Positions 1 through 9,696 of a stretch of DNA of 51,567 nucleotides are shown here, in pieces. Each line of letters begins with the position of its first letter. Within the stretch, counting starts at the first letter, position 1. The position numbers and the translations under genes were made by a program. This stretch comes from Parapedobacter soli (GTDB lineage Bacteria; Bacteroidota; Bacteroidia; Sphingobacteriales; Sphingobacteriaceae): positions 918-52,484 of the forward strand of contig NZ_JAMXAY010000036.1 of assembly GCF_025460835.1 (NCBI RefSeq), written 5' to 3'. The notes below the pieces were generated by a model, which searched no databases, was not told the DNA's origin, and saw nothing but the letters and a program-made list of their open reading frames with translations.

Positions 1-7
1 AAAATTT

Positions 8-1228
8 TCACGCCAAATCCAACACCATCCTTCCCGGAAACCAGATTGATAATCGCTGGGCCGTCACGCCCCAGTTGGCCAGCGGCATCGTCCATTTTTT
101 CTTGATATTCCGCTGGGCCAGATAGATGAGCTTCAACAGGGCCATATCGGAAGTGAAGGCCCCCTTCGTCTTGGTCACTTTCCGTACCTGGCGGTGGAAA
201 CCCTCGATCGTATTGGTGGTGTAAATCAGTTTACGAATTGACTTGTCGTAACGGAAATAGGTCGTCAGGCGTTCCCAGTTCCGACGCCACGACTCGATCA
301 CCACTTGGTATTTGCCTCCCCATTTCTCCTCCAGTTTGTCCATGCAGAGTTCCGCCTGATCCAGCGTGTCAGCCTGGTAAACAGGCTTCAGATCCTTCAT
401 GAATTCTTTCTGGTCCTTACTGGCAACATATTTCAGGCTATTGCGTATCTGGTGGATTACGCACGTCTGTACCTCAGTATCCGGGAACACACCAGCAATC
501 GCTTCGGGGAAACCCTTCAGATTGTCGATGCAGGCAATCAGGATGTCTTTTACGCCACGATTCTGCAAATCAGTCAATACACCCAGCCAGAAATTGGCAC
601 CCTCGCTCTCTGATACATACATCCCCAAAAGCTCCTTGTGGCCATTGCGGTCGATGCCCAGAATGTTGTAGACCGCCCGCGACACCATGCGGTGGTCTTC
701 TTTCACCTTGTAATGCATCGCGTCCATCCAAACAATCGTATAAAGCCGGTCAAGGGGACGCGACTGCCACTCCTTAACCTCCGGAATGACCCGGTCGGTA
801 ATCGCAGATAGAGTGGCGTGGCTGATGTCAGTATCGTACATCTCCTTAATATGGGAGGAAATATCACGCAGACTCATACCCAGGCCATACATGCCTATAA
901 TCTTCTTTTCCAAGCTGTCAGCAAGAATCGTCTCCCGCTTCTTAACCAGTTGGGGTTCAAAATTGGAACGACGGTCACGCGGGGTGTCAAGCTCAATGGT
1001 GCCATCCGAGGTGCGGACATGTTTGCTGGATTTACCGTTGCGGCGGTTACCCCCGGAACGCTCTACTTCGTCCAGATGACTATCCATCTCAGCTTCAAGC
1101 GCGGCTTCCAAAAAACGTTTCAATAACGGGGCAAAGGCCCCGTCCTTACCATAAAGAGATTCACCGCTGCGCAACTGACGCAAGGCTTTCTCTCGCATTT
1201 CATCAAAATCTAAATCGGTACTGTTCAT
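8..1228 (-). CDS. IS256-family transposase (Mutator-type DDE)
   Basis: This 406-residue protein has the usual length of an IS256-family transposase and appears intact. The N-terminal part holds the DNA-binding region (LGMSLRDISSHIKEMY is a helix-turn-helix-like stretch). The DDE catalytic core is visible: a first Asp in VWMDAMHYKV, a second Asp in LIACIDNLKGF, and the Glu in NTIEGFHRQVRKVTKTKGAF. The protein cuts and joins the ends of its own element. It is transcribed toward the left edge. No frameshift or missing catalytic residue is seen, so the element may still be active. The family call is firm; the activity is inference. Confidence 0.95.
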   Translation of the reverse strand: MNSTDLDFDEMREKALRQLRSGESLYGKDGAFAPLLKRFLEAALEAEMDSHLDEVERSGGNRRNGKSSKHVRTSDGTIELDTPRDRRSNFEPQLVKKRETILADSLEKKIIGMYGLGMSLRDISSHIKEMYDTDISHATLSAITDRVIPEVKEWQSRPLDRLYTIVWMDAMHYKVKEDHRMVSRAVYNILGIDRNGHKELLGMYVSESEGANFWLGVLTDLQNRGVKDILIACIDNLKGFPEAIAGVFPDTEVQTCVIHQIRNSLKYVASKDQKEFMKDLKPVYQADTLDQAELCMDKLEEKWGGKYQVVIESWRRNWERLTTYFRYDKSIRKLIYTTNTIEGFHRQVRKVTKTKGAFTSDMALLKLIYLAQRNIKKKWTMPLANWGVTAQRLSIWFPGRMVLDLA

Positions 1229-1241
1229 AATTACTGTATAA

Positions 1242-1262
1242 AGTTAAGAGTTATTCTTAACT
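1242..1262. repeat. Short palindrome upstream of the IS256 transposase
   Basis: AGTTAAGA (1242-1249) and TCTTAACT (1255-1262) form a perfect 8-bp inverted repeat with a 5-nt loop, 14 bp upstream of the transposase start and touching the probable terminal repeat. It could be a subterminal transposase site or a hairpin limiting transposase expression; the sequence alone does not decide. Confidence 0.5.
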
Positions 1263-1305
1263 GACACAGTTTGTTTTACAGTCTCCCCGTAAAAAGGCAC
1301 GCAAA

Positions 1306-4095
1306 CTACACCACCACATTCACGATCCGCCCCTTTACATAAATCACTTTCCTAACGGGCTTCCCATCCAGATAACGTTGAATATCTTCGTTGGCTAACA
1401 CCGCTTTCTCTACATCCGCTTGCTCCAGATCGAGCGGCAGGGTCATGTTCAGGCGGGTCTTGCCATTCACCGAAATAGGATAAGAAAACTCGTTCTCGAC
1501 CAGATAGTCAGGATTAAATATCGGATAGGAAGCATACGACAGCGTCCCGGGCGCATTACCCAACAAAGACCACAATTCTTCAGTGATATGTGGCGCATAG
1601 GGATGCAATACAATGCATAGTTCCTGCAAGATTGCACGCTTGTTGCATTTCAAATCGGTGAGGTCATTTACACAGATCATGAACGACGATACCGACGTAT
1701 TGAAAGAAAAACGCTCAATATCGTCTTCTACTTTCTTGATAATTTTATGCAACGCTTTCCATTCCGCTTTGGTCGGTTCCCCATCACTTACCGAAAAATC
1801 ACCCCCTTCATCGTGGAACAACTTCCAGAACTTACGGAGGAATTTAAAAACTCCTTCTATACCGTTGGTATTCCATGGCTTACTCTGCTCCAGTGGCCCA
1901 AGGAACATTTCATACATACGCAACGTATCTGCACCATATTGCTCAATGATGTCGTCGGGGTTTACTACATTATACTTAGACTTCGACATCTTCTCCACTT
2001 CGTGCCCGCAGATATATTTTCCGTTTTCAAGGATAAATTCAGCATCTGCAAAATCAGGACGGAACTGTCGGAATTTCGCCAAGTCGAGCACATCATTGGC
2101 CACAATATTTACATCGACATGCAAAGCCACGGTTTGATAGTTGTCTTTCAGGCCATGCGAAACGAAGGTATTCGTACCTCTACCCTCCTCGTCCAAAACC
2201 CTGTACACAAAATTGCTCCGCCCCTGAATCATCCCTTGGTTAATCAGTTTCTTGAAAGGTTCTTCCTCGGGCACATACCCCATATCTTTGAGGAATTTAT
2301 TCCAAAAACGGCTGTATAACAAGTGCCCGGTGGCATGTTCCGACCCGCCGATGTACAAATCCACATCACGCCAATAATCCACTGCGGCTTCAGCAACAAA
2401 TTCCTTCTCATTCGCAGCATCCATATACCGATACCAATACCAGCTCGACCCCGCCCAGCCCGGCATCGTACTTAATTCATATTCATAGTTCCCGCGGTAT
2501 TTCCAATCCTTCGCTCTTCCAAGGGGTGGTTCGCCGGTCTCTGTGGGCAGGTATTTATCCACCGCAGGCAATAACAAAGGTAACTCGTCCTCACCTATCA
2601 GGTATGGCAGTCCATCCTTGAAATACACTGGGACGGGCTCACCCCAATAACGTTGCCGGCCAAACACGGCATCACGCATCCGATAGGTCACGGTGGCCTC
2701 TCCCGCCCCTATTGACTCGAGTTCTGCAATCAGCTTATCCACTGCTTCATGATAGGTCATCCCATCGATGATACCCGAATTGATATACCGGCCTGCCTTA
2801 GTCGGATCGGCCTGCCCATCCAGCTGCTGGGCGTCTGAAATAGGTATGATGGGCAGTCCAAAATGTGTGGAAAATAAATAGTCGCGCTGATCGCCGGATG
2901 GTACCGCCATAACCGCTCCGGTACCATATCCGGCCAGCACATAGTCGGCAATCCATATCGGCACCTCCTTTCCGGTGAGTGGATGCAAGGCATGGCTACC
3001 TGTGAATGCTCCGGATACAGACCGAGCGTCTGCCATGCGGTCAAGCTCCGATTTTTTCTTTGTCTGAGCAATATAGCTGGCAATTTCCGCCCGGTGCTTA
3101 TCCGTAGTCAACTGGTCGACCCACTCGTGCTCGGGCGCAAGCACCAACGCATTCACCCCGTAAATGGTGTCTACACGCGTGGTGAATACCTCTATGGCTT
3201 GATCAGCCCCCAACTTCGGGACTGGAAACCGAACATTGGCACCTACGCTTTTGCCAATCCAATTGCGTTGCATCTCTACCAATGGCTCAGGCCAATCGAT
3301 CGTTTCCAAACCACTTAGCAAACGCTCGGCATAGGCAGTGATGCGCATGCTCCACTGCATCATCTTCTTTTGCTCAACAGGATACCCACCCCGCTCAGAA
3401 ACCCCGTTTACCACCTCATCATTGGCCAGCACGGTACCCAATGCAGCACACCAGTTGACCGTGCTCTCGCGCAGATAAGCCAACCGGTATTTCAACAGCT
3501 CCCGTTGCTGTTCTTCCATGGAAAAGGCCTCCCACTCACTGGCCGTAAACGAACGTATATCATCGTCGCAAACCGCATCCACACCAGCCGATCCGCGCTC
3601 ATCGAACAGTGCTATAAGCCGGTCAATCGGCTCAGCACGGTCAGCCGATTTGTTATACCATGAATTGAAGAGCTTAGTGAATATCCATTGGGTCCACTTA
3701 TAATAAGCTGGATCGCTTGTGCGAACTTCGCGGCTCCAATCGAATGAAAAGCCAATATTGTCCAACTGTTCCCGATAACGGTTGATATTGGCAGCCGTAG
3801 TAACAGCGGGGTGCTGGCCCGTTTGGATAGCATATTGTTCGGCGGGAAGCCCAAACGAGTCGTAGCCCATCGGGTGCAATACATTGTACCCTTTCAGCCG
3901 CTTATAACGAGCAAAGATGTCTGACGCGATGTATCCTAACGGGTGCCCAACATGCAGGCCCGCACCCGATGGGTAAGGAAACATGTCCAACACATAATAT
4001 TTCGGCTTGTCAGACGTATTACTTACACGGAATGTTTGGTGATCAGCCCAAAATTTCTGCCATTTCTTTTCAATCGCGCGATGATGATAATCCAT
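1306..4095 (-). CDS. leuS: Leucyl-tRNA synthetase
   Basis: A cytoplasmic class I aminoacyl-tRNA synthetase that charges tRNA-Leu with leucine. At 929 residues it has the length typical of Bacteroidota LeuS. The HIGH signature is seen as [10 protein letters not shown] near residue 50, the CP1 editing domain follows with the conserved TTRVDTIYG and GTGAVMAVP segments, and the KMSKS loop is [11 protein letters not shown]. The C-terminal anticodon-binding and small terminal domains are present. It is monocistronic and divergent from ftsX; both promoters lie in the 100-bp gap. An IS256 element sits about 20 bp after its stop codon without damaging the reading frame. Confidence 0.98.
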   Translation of the reverse strand: MDYHHRAIEKKWQKFWADHQTFRVSNTSDKPKYYVLDMFPYPSGAGLHVGHPLGYIASDIFARYKRLKGYNVLHPMGYDSFGLPAEQYAIQTGQHPAVTTAANINRYREQLDNIGFSFDWSREVRTSDPAYYKWTQWIFTKLFNSWYNKSADRAEPIDRLIALFDERGSAGVDAVCDDDIRSFTASEWEAFSMEEQQRELLKYRLAYLRESTVNWCAALGTVLANDEVVNGVSERGGYPVEQKKMMQWSMRITAYAERLLSGLETIDWPEPLVEMQRNWIGKSVGANVRFPVPKLGADQAIEVFTTRVDTIYGVNALVLAPEHEWVDQLTTDKHRAEIASYIAQTKKKSELDRMADARSVSGAFTGSHALHPLTGKEVPIWIADYVLAGYGTGAVMAVPSGDQRDYLFSTHFGLPIIPISDAQQLDGQADPTKAGRYINSGIIDGMTYHEAVDKLIAELESIGAGEATVTYRMRDAVFGRQRYWGEPVPVYFKDGLPYLIGEDELPLLLPAVDKYLPTETGEPPLGRAKDWKYRGNYEYELSTMPGWAGSSWYWYRYMDAANEKEFVAEAAVDYWRDVDLYIGGSEHATGHLLYSRFWNKFLKDMGYVPEEEPFKKLINQGMIQGRSNFVYRVLDEEGRGTNTFVSHGLKDNYQTVALHVDVNIVANDVLDLAKFRQFRPDFADAEFILENGKYICGHEVEKMSKSKYNVVNPDDIIEQYGADTLRMYEMFLGPLEQSKPWNTNGIEGVFKFLRKFWKLFHDEGGDFSVSDGEPTKAEWKALHKIIKKVEDDIERFSFNTSVSSFMICVNDLTDLKCNKRAILQELCIVLHPYAPHITEELWSLLGNAPGTLSYASYPIFNPDYLVENEFSYPISVNGKTRLNMTLPLDLEQADVEKAVLANEDIQRYLDGKPVRKVIYVKGRIVNVVV

Positions 4096-4120
4096 TGATT
4101 TCGGAATTAATTAAGAACCG

Positions 4121-4128
4121 CGAAAATA
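4121..4128 (-). promoter_or_regulatory. Probable -7 element of the leuS promoter
   Basis: Read on the minus strand the sequence is TATTTTCG, one base off the Bacteroidota -7 consensus TAnnTTTG, 25 bp upstream of the leuS start. A TTG about 22 bp further upstream could be the -33 element. This is a pattern match only. Confidence 0.4.
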
Positions 4129-4171
4129 CAAAAAATCTCAATCCCATGGCCAATATCTCATATCTTATCAG

Positions 4172-4179
4172 TATTTTCG
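4172..4179 (+). promoter_or_regulatory. Probable -7 element of the ftsX operon promoter
   Basis: TATTTTCG, the same near-consensus -7 variant as on the leuS side, 19 bp upstream of the ATG at 4199. The -33 element is not clear. The proposed transcript leader would be very short. Confidence 0.35.
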
Positions 4180-4198
4180 CCTCCAAATCGAAGTGAAG

Positions 4199-5077
4199 AT
4201 GGAAGCGTATGAAGTAAGTACATCCTCGAAAAAAACAAAATCTGTTTACATATCTACGGTAATCAGCATCGCTTTGGTGCTCTTAATGACCGGTATGTTG
4301 GGGCTACTGCTCGTACATGCAAAAAACCTATCCAACTATGTAAAAGAAAACATCGTGCTCAATATCATCATGAATGAGGGGGTGAGTGAGGGCAATGTTC
4401 TTGCTTACCAAAAGGAGCTCGAGTCTGACAATTATGTGCTTCGTTCTGAATATATCAGTAAAGAATTAGCTGCCGAGAATCTATCGAAAGAACTGGGCGA
4501 AGATTTTGTTGAATTCCTTGGCCACAACCCGCTGCTTTCATCCATTGATGTGTATTTGAAAGCTGAGTATGCAAATACAGACAGCATCCAGACGTTCATC
4601 AAAAAAGTATCCGCCAAAGAGATGGTCAAGGAGGTAGTCTACCAAGAGTCGTTGATAGACATGGTCAATAAGAATATACGGACTATCGGTATCGTCATCC
4701 TGGCATTTACCGCATTACTTTTGGTCATAGCTGTGGCACTGATTAACAACACCATACGTTTGGCTATTTACTCGCAGCGTTTCCTCATCAAAAGCATGCA
4801 AATGGTGGGTGCCACGAAAGGTTTTATCAGGCGGCCATTTCTCGGATATGGCGTATTACATGGCCTGTTAGGTGCGCTTATAGCCATCCTCTTGCTACTC
4901 CTCGCCCTGCACTTGGGGCAGCGCGAAATCCCAGAGTTGGTAATTCTACGTAATTGGTTTGAATTTATTGTCATATTTGTAGTCGTAGCCGCACTCGGCA
5001 TCCTGATTTCCGGACTAAGCACCTACTTTGCTGTCAGCAAGTACCTGCGGTTGAAATCTAACGAATTATACAGATAA
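4199..5077 (+). CDS. ftsX: Cell division protein FtsX (ABC transporter-like permease)
   Basis: Integral inner-membrane partner of FtsE. The FtsEX complex couples ATP hydrolysis at the septum to activation of peptidoglycan hydrolases. The protein has the family layout: a short cytoplasmic N-terminus, a first membrane segment (about residues 20-42), a periplasmic loop of roughly 120 residues, then three membrane segments (around 160-185, 215-240 and 255-280). A GTG six bases upstream (4193) could also serve as start, but MEAYEVSTSSKK at the ATG resembles the N-terminus of relatives. It begins a tight operon with DUF3098, uppP, truB and ribF. No ftsE gene is in the window, which is normal in this phylum. 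Confidence 0.9.
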   Translation: MEAYEVSTSSKKTKSVYISTVISIALVLLMTGMLGLLLVHAKNLSNYVKENIVLNIIMNEGVSEGNVLAYQKELESDNYVLRSEYISKELAAENLSKELGEDFVEFLGHNPLLSSIDVYLKAEYANTDSIQTFIKKVSAKEMVKEVVYQESLIDMVNKNIRTIGIVILAFTALLLVIAVALINNTIRLAIYSQRFLIKSMQMVGATKGFIRRPFLGYGVLHGLLGALIAILLLLLALHLGQREIPELVILRNWFEFIVIFVVVAALGILISGLSTYFAVSKYLRLKSNELYR

Positions 5078-5086
5078 TCACAGCGT

Positions 5087-5329
5087 ATGTCATCTTATAA
5101 AAAGTCCCCACAGCAACAAAAAACACCGTTTGTCTTCGGCAAACGAAATTATCAGCTGTTTTTTGCCAGTATCGCGGTAGTCATCCTCGGATTTATCCTG
5201 ATGACGGGAACGGAAAACATTTATAGTTTTACCAAAATCACGTTGGCACCGCTGGTGGTTGTCGTTGGTTTTGCCCTGGGTGTGGTAGCCATATTGATAA
5301 AACCTAAAAACTCCCGGAATAATCAATGA
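5087..5329 (+). CDS. DUF3098 small membrane protein
   Basis: An 80-residue protein with a basic N-terminus (QQQKTPFVFGKRNY) and two predicted membrane segments, about residues 25-44 and 52-72, with an MTGTE-type turn between them. These traits and its place between ftsX and uppP match the DUF3098 family of Bacteroidota, whose function is unknown. Its stop codon overlaps the uppP start by 4 bases (ATGA), suggesting translational coupling. Its steady linkage to ftsX and uppP hints at a role in envelope assembly or division, but that is inference from position. Confidence 0.85.
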   Translation: MSSYKKSPQQQKTPFVFGKRNYQLFFASIAVVILGFILMTGTENIYSFTKITLAPLVVVVGFALGVVAILIKPKNSRNNQ

Positions 5330-6120
5330 CGTTATTTGAAGTGATTGTGTTGGCCATCATCGAGGGCCTCACGGAATTTCTACCGGTATCATCCACCGGG
5401 CACATGATTATTGCTACGGCGCTAATGGGTATCTCTCCAACACCGTTCGTAAAATTATTCACAATCGCAATCCAACTGGGAACCATCCTCTCCGTATTGG
5501 TGCTGTATTACCGCCGTTTTTTCAGATCGCTGAGTTTTTACTACAAGCTCGTGGTTGCGGCAATCCCCGCCTCCATCTTTGGCTTTTTCTTCAGTGATGC
5601 AATAGACGGCCTGTTGGAGAGCCCGATGGTGGTGGGGATCACGCTCGTCGTCGGTGGCGTTGTTTTATTGTTTGTAGACAAGTGGTTCAACAAACCACAT
5701 ACAGACGATTCCGACGAAATCAGCTATGCACAAGCATTGAAAATCGGTCTTTTCCAGTGCTTAGCACTCATACCGGGCACTTCACGATCTGCCAGCACCA
5801 TCGTGGGCGGTATGACGCAAGGTCTCACACGAAAGGCCGCCGCCGAGTTTTCGTTCTTCTTGGCCGTCCCGATGATGTTTGGGGCCACGGTACTCAAGCT
5901 GAAAGACCACTTCGACGGCGGACACGGACTAAGCAACCTAGAAATCAACCAATTAATTATCGGAAACATCATCGGATTTATTGTGGCAATCATTGCTATC
6001 AAATCGTTTATAGGCGTGGTGTCCAAATACGGATTCAAAGCGTTTGGCTGGTACCGGATTATCGTGGGTGGGATAATACTCGTGCTGTTGTTGAGTGGGC
6101 ATAGCCTACAAATTTTATAA
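5326..6120 (+). CDS. uppP: Undecaprenyl-diphosphatase (bacitracin resistance family)
   Basis: Inner-membrane phosphatase that converts undecaprenyl diphosphate to the monophosphate and so recycles the lipid carrier for peptidoglycan and other wall polymers. The 264-residue protein is polytopic. Both active-site signatures are present: EGLTEFLPVSSTGHM near the N-terminus, with the catalytic Glu residues and His, and PGTSRSASTIVGGM near residue 147. The length is usual for UppP. It overlaps the DUF3098 gene by four bases and is followed two bases later by truB. Confidence 0.97.
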   Translation: MTLFEVIVLAIIEGLTEFLPVSSTGHMIIATALMGISPTPFVKLFTIAIQLGTILSVLVLYYRRFFRSLSFYYKLVVAAIPASIFGFFFSDAIDGLLESPMVVGITLVVGGVVLLFVDKWFNKPHTDDSDEISYAQALKIGLFQCLALIPGTSRSASTIVGGMTQGLTRKAAAEFSFFLAVPMMFGATVLKLKDHFDGGHGLSNLEINQLIIGNIIGFIVAIIAIKSFIGVVSKYGFKAFGWYRIIVGGIILVLLLSGHSLQIL

Positions 6121-6122
6121 TC

Positions 6123-6842
6123 GTGGATACGGTGCACCAAACTTTCAACTTTGCGGATGGCGAAGTGCTTTTGATCGATAAGCCGCTACGGTGGACAAGT
6201 TTCGACGTGGTAAGTAAAATCCGTAATACGATCAGACCGCTCAAGGTCAAAGTAGGCCACGCCGGCACATTAGACCCGCTGGCTACCGGTCTCCTCATTG
6301 TCTGCACCGGAAAATTCACCAAGCGTATTGATGAGTTCCAGGCGCAAGAGAAAACATATACGGGCATCATTACGTTGGGTGCAACCACCCCGTCGTATGA
6401 CCTAGAACAGGAAATAGCACAGCGATTCGATATATCGGAGATCACTGACGACCAAATTATCGCAACAGCTGCCTCATTCGTTGGTGAAATCGAACAGGTT
6501 CCCCCGGCACATTCAGCGGTCAAAATCGGTGGTGAACGGGTGTACGAGAAAGCACGGCGAGGTGAAACGGTGGTTGTCAAACCTCGGAAGGTAAAAATAC
6601 GTGAGTTTGAAATCGTAGGCATCAACATGCCACACATCGAATTCCGGGTAGTGTGCAGCAAAGGTACCTATATCCGCTCCCTCGCACACGATTTCGGAGC
6701 AGCGTTGGATAATGGTGCGCACTTGAGCCAATTGCGACGTATAAAAAGCGGTGATTTACATGTTGATGACGCCTGGCAACTACCAGATTTGGTGAAACAT
6801 ATAAAGGGTGTTAATTTTGCAGCATCAAATGAAGATATATAG
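6123..6842 (+). CDS. truB: tRNA pseudouridine(55) synthase
   Basis: Makes pseudouridine at position 55 of the T-loop of most tRNAs. The catalytic Asp is in HAGTLDPLATGLL near residue 47; the RVYEKARRGE and KGTYIRSLAHDFG motifs are also present. At 239 residues it lacks a C-terminal PUA domain, like other short Bacteroidota TruB proteins. The start is a GTG two bases after the uppP stop; no better ATG precedes the conserved FNFADGEVLLIDKP segment. Its last 14 bases overlap the start of ribF. Confidence 0.96.
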   Translation: MDTVHQTFNFADGEVLLIDKPLRWTSFDVVSKIRNTIRPLKVKVGHAGTLDPLATGLLIVCTGKFTKRIDEFQAQEKTYTGIITLGATTPSYDLEQEIAQRFDISEITDDQIIATAASFVGEIEQVPPAHSAVKIGGERVYEKARRGETVVVKPRKVKIREFEIVGINMPHIEFRVVCSKGTYIRSLAHDFGAALDNGAHLSQLRRIKSGDLHVDDAWQLPDLVKHIKGVNFAASNEDI

Positions 6843-7812
6843 GAACCTTGAAGATTTTATTCCGCTGGACAATGCTGTGGTGACCATCGGCACCTTTGAC
6901 GGGGTACATGTGGGCCATCAAAAAATACTAAGTACCCTGCGGGAATCGGCTAAGGCATGTAAAGGTGAAACGGTGCTACTCACTTTCTTTCCGCATCCGC
7001 GCCTCATCCTCCACCCCGAAGACGATAGCCTGCGTATTATAAGCGACTTCGATGAAAAGGTGCATCGTCTCGCCGATGCCGGTATAGACCACCTCATCAT
7101 CACTCCGTTTACCCGCGATTTTTCCAACCTCTCACCCGAGGAATATATCCGCGAAGTACTTATAGGTAAAATAGGCACAAAAAAGATTGTCATCGGCTAT
7201 GACCATCGCTTCGGTAAAGACCGCACGGGATCGCTCAAGGACCTTCTTGATTACGCAGACATTTATGGGTATTCCGTAGAGCAAATCCCTGAACAAGACA
7301 TCAATGATGTCGCCGTTTCGTCGACAAAGATTCGGGAAGCCCTTATCAAAGGCGACATCGATACCGCAAACACCTATTTGGGATACCCGTTCCAACTGAC
7401 CGGCAAAGTTATCCGGGGCGACCAATTGGGCCGCCGTATCGGCTATCCGACCGCCAATTTACTGGTACAGGAAAGCCATAAGCTCATTCCGGCGTACGGC
7501 ATTTATGCCGTGGAAACAGCAATCATAGAACCAGCACATATCGAAACCGGGCCCTACATAGCCCATCCGCCGGAACACGTCATATACGGTATGGGATATA
7601 TCGGCACACGCCCCACGGTAGACGGCGTAGGCAGAAGCATCGAAGTCCATTTATTCGACTTCAATAGCGACATCTATGGCAAAACGATACGGGTGAAGTT
7701 CCTTGACTTCATACGCCACGACCGATGGTTTGAAAGCATGGAAGAACTGATCCAACAAATGAAAATGGATGAACAGCAAGTACTTGCTTTTTTTGATCGA
7801 ACCTCGGGTTAG
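6829..7812 (+). CDS. ribF: Bifunctional riboflavin kinase / FAD synthetase
   Basis: Phosphorylates riboflavin to FMN and adenylates FMN to FAD. The N-terminal FAD-synthetase domain has the nucleotidyltransferase motif GTFDGVHVGHQ; the C-terminal flavokinase domain has GRRIGYPTANL and a conserved GIGTRPTVDG-like stretch (MGYIGTRPTV). The start chosen is the ATG at 6829 (MKIYRNLEDF); an ATG 21 bases upstream is in frame but would lengthen the overlap with truB. It ends the ftsX operon. FAD made here would serve flavoproteins such as the proline dehydrogenase further on, a general rather than specific link. Confidence 0.96.
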   Translation: MKIYRNLEDFIPLDNAVVTIGTFDGVHVGHQKILSTLRESAKACKGETVLLTFFPHPRLILHPEDDSLRIISDFDEKVHRLADAGIDHLIITPFTRDFSNLSPEEYIREVLIGKIGTKKIVIGYDHRFGKDRTGSLKDLLDYADIYGYSVEQIPEQDINDVAVSSTKIREALIKGDIDTANTYLGYPFQLTGKVIRGDQLGRRIGYPTANLLVQESHKLIPAYGIYAVETAIIEPAHIETGPYIAHPPEHVIYGMGYIGTRPTVDGVGRSIEVHLFDFNSDIYGKTIRVKFLDFIRHDRWFESMEELIQQMKMDEQQVLAFFDRTSG

Positions 7813-7878
7813 TATTGCGCGAAATCCTTCGCTACGCATCATCAGGTTAGGCCGATATGGCGCCAAGTATATGCCTGC

Positions 7879-7914
7879 TGCGTACGGAAGGTTCATCCAT
7901 ACCTCCCGTACGCA
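7879..7914. terminator. Strong hairpin between convergent ribF and lipoprotein genes
   Basis: The arms 7879-7892 (TGCGTACGGAAGGT) and 7901-7914 (ACCTCCCGTACGCA) pair over 14 positions with one mismatch and an 8-nt loop. It lies in the 119-bp gap where the two transcripts converge, so a bidirectional terminator or transcript-end stabiliser is the natural reading. No U-tract follows on either strand, so it is not a canonical intrinsic terminator. Confidence 0.5.
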
Positions 7915-7931
7915 AGGCACGTGACAAAAAG

Positions 7932-8195
7932 CTAATCGAACGCGCAGTCGCACTGGTTCTCGCCACCTTCGTAAGTGGCTTTCATGTCCAGCCAATCCTG
8001 CCGGTTGTCAAAACCATCCACGCAATATTGGCGGCTGATGATATGGCCGTATTGTCCCTGGCAGTTTTCGCAGGTATAGCACGTAGCGTCGCCACCTTCG
8101 TCATCCATCTTGTTCTCATCATCTTTTTTGCAAGATGCCAGCAGTATGAACCCCGAGCATAGCACGAGCCCCATCAACTTGATCGTTGTCTTCAT
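7932..8195 (-). CDS. Small cysteine-rich lipoprotein, function unknown
   Basis: An 87-residue protein with a lipoprotein signal peptide: basic MKTTIK, a hydrophobic stretch, then the lipobox LLASC with Cys around residue 22. An acidic linker (KKDDENKMDDEGGD) follows, then a small domain with CYTCENC, a later single Cys and CDC near the end. The paired cysteines could form disulfides or bind a metal; neither can be decided here. It sits 28 bp downstream of the outer-membrane protein gene on the same strand and is probably co-transcribed with it. I do not recognise a named family. Confidence 0.75.
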   Translation of the reverse strand: MKTTIKLMGLVLCSGFILLASCKKDDENKMDDEGGDATCYTCENCQGQYGHIISRQYCVDGFDNRQDWLDMKATYEGGENQCDCAFD

Positions 8196-8223
8196 TTATG
8201 AATTATAGTATTGGAAATGTTAG

Positions 8224-9072
8224 CTAAAAATGATACCCTACCGACACATCGATGCGTTGCGCCTTGTTTTTGTAAATCCCCGTATCATTCATTTTTGCAT
8301 AGCGTACCCCGGCAAATACCTTAAGCGGTGTATACAGGTCTGCCCCGCACATCCACACTGTAGGTAATGGGTAGTCCGCATTTTTCACGTAGTTCTTTTT
8401 GGGGTGAAATGCTTTAACTACCGTAAAATCATAATTGGCGTATGCATCTATCCACAGCCGCCTATTAATGACATAACTGGCAATGACGTAAGGTCCGGCA
8501 TAAAAATAATAGCCTGCCGGATCGATGGTTTGGGTAGACCCACCGATATAGTTTTCATGGCCGACAATAGGAATGATTGCCTGTGAACCGGTACGCAACG
8601 TTGTACTAATCATGTGGTCACCGACACTGATCCCTGGAGCGACCAGGAGCCTGCCTCTTGAAAGTACGTTCATGGCGATCTTATGCCAACCCACAAGTCC
8701 GGACGCAAGGGTCTTTTCGGTATGGTCAACGGTTGTTCCCGCACTTCCGTTTGTCCCGTTGTTCAAGCGTTTAAATCCTCTAAAAAGCGTGAATATACCA
8801 TCACCAATCGTCGAATTCTCATACGAATACCGCAAACCATTTTTATGCGACCGGTCAGATCTGATCGAAAAATTGACCGTGGGCATGGCAAGCGGTTCGG
8901 TATAAGTACCACTCATGTGCGTATACCTAAAGAAAATCTTGAACCGTCCCTCGGTGAAAAGGTTCTTACCGGAGTTGCTTACCATGTCGTTAAAGTTTTG
9001 TGCTGTGGCGAGATGGTAGCTACCGGTTACAAATAAAAGTGATAATAACAGGTTCTTGTTCATTTGGATCAT
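8224..9072 (-). CDS. Probable outer-membrane beta-barrel protein
   Basis: A 282-residue protein with a signal peptide (hydrophobic core LLLSLLFVTG, cleavage near ATAQ) and alternating polar/hydrophobic strands rich in Tyr, ending in SVGYHF with a C-terminal Phe, as typical barrels do. The ATG three codons in (9063, MNKNLLL) is an equally good start. No enzymatic motif is seen. It is followed by the Cys-rich lipoprotein gene and preceded by a small membrane-protein gene, all on the same strand. The lipoprotein may be a periplasmic partner, which is inference. Confidence 0.7.
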   Translation of the reverse strand: MIQMNKNLLLSLLFVTGSYHLATAQNFNDMVSNSGKNLFTEGRFKIFFRYTHMSGTYTEPLAMPTVNFSIRSDRSHKNGLRYSYENSTIGDGIFTLFRGFKRLNNGTNGSAGTTVDHTEKTLASGLVGWHKIAMNVLSRGRLLVAPGISVGDHMISTTLRTGSQAIIPIVGHENYIGGSTQTIDPAGYYFYAGPYVIASYVINRRLWIDAYANYDFTVVKAFHPKKNYVKNADYPLPTVWMCGADLYTPLKVFAGVRYAKMNDTGIYKNKAQRIDVSVGYHF

Positions 9073-9138
9073 TTGTTTTAGAAGTTCATATTAAAAGGTC
9101 TTTCGCTGACGTCAATTGACTTACCGTCTTTCGTATTT

Positions 9139-9594
9139 TTAATGCATCTGCTTGCCGGCACGAAATTCTTTCAAGGCCTGTTGGACACCCTCACAGGCCC
9201 GTTGCAACTTGCTCGAATCGCAAAAACTATCGTGGGCGCTCACGCTGATTTTTTTCCCGTCTTTCAACACCAAGGTAAGTGCTACGCCATGGCAATGCGA
9301 TATATGATAGTAGGCGATATCGTGAATGATAACGATGATTAGGCGGTTAAACACATCAAGCGCAATCCGCTCATAGCCAATCAAAACAACGCCTGTCCGA
9401 CGGACTTTATGCTTGCGGATAAAAAGCAAGCCTGTGGCAATGGCAAGGCCTCCCCCCACAACGGCCAGGCCTATCACCCCATCCCCCAGAAACCGTAGCA
9501 GCAAATGATAACTACCGAGAAGCAATACCGTACCGACTACCAAGACCCTGGCTAATCTACCGTGGTCCAAATATTCAATAGCGTACTCTTGCAT
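9139..9594 (-). CDS. Small integral membrane protein, function unknown
   Basis: From the chosen ATG (MQEYAIEYL) the protein has about 151 residues: two adjacent membrane segments (around residues 15-35 and 38-58), then a soluble domain with DGKKISVSAHDSF and a C-terminal amphipathic helix. A longer reading to 9660 adds 22 arginine- and proline-rich residues and looks less natural. The layout (two helices plus a cytoplasmic domain of beta strands) resembles small PH-like or DUF-type membrane proteins, but no family is recognised. It is downstream of and co-oriented with the beta-propeller gene. Confidence 0.6.
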   Translation of the reverse strand: MQEYAIEYLDHGRLARVLVVGTVLLLGSYHLLLRFLGDGVIGLAVVGGGLAIATGLLFIRKHKVRRTGVVLIGYERIALDVFNRLIIVIIHDIAYYHISHCHGVALTLVLKDGKKISVSAHDSFCDSSKLQRACEGVQQALKEFRAGKQMH

Positions 9595-9696
9595 GTTGGT
9601 TGGTCTTCGTTTGCCTGCGGTAAACACCGGGGGCAGTCGCCTTCGAGATGCCGGCGCCATACCGCGCCGGAGTGTGGGAAAAGTGTATCCGGACCG

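Larger units (their letters stand above)
1..1286 (-). mobile_element. IS256-family insertion sequence, one end inside the window
   Basis: The element consists of one transposase gene and an end sequence at 1262-1286. The probable terminal repeat, read on the minus strand, begins GGAGACTGTAAAACAAACTG and lies about 20 bp beyond the leuS stop codon. The opposite end falls at or before position 1, so the two terminal repeats and the target duplication cannot be compared. The exact boundary at 1286 is therefore an estimate. Confidence 0.7.
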
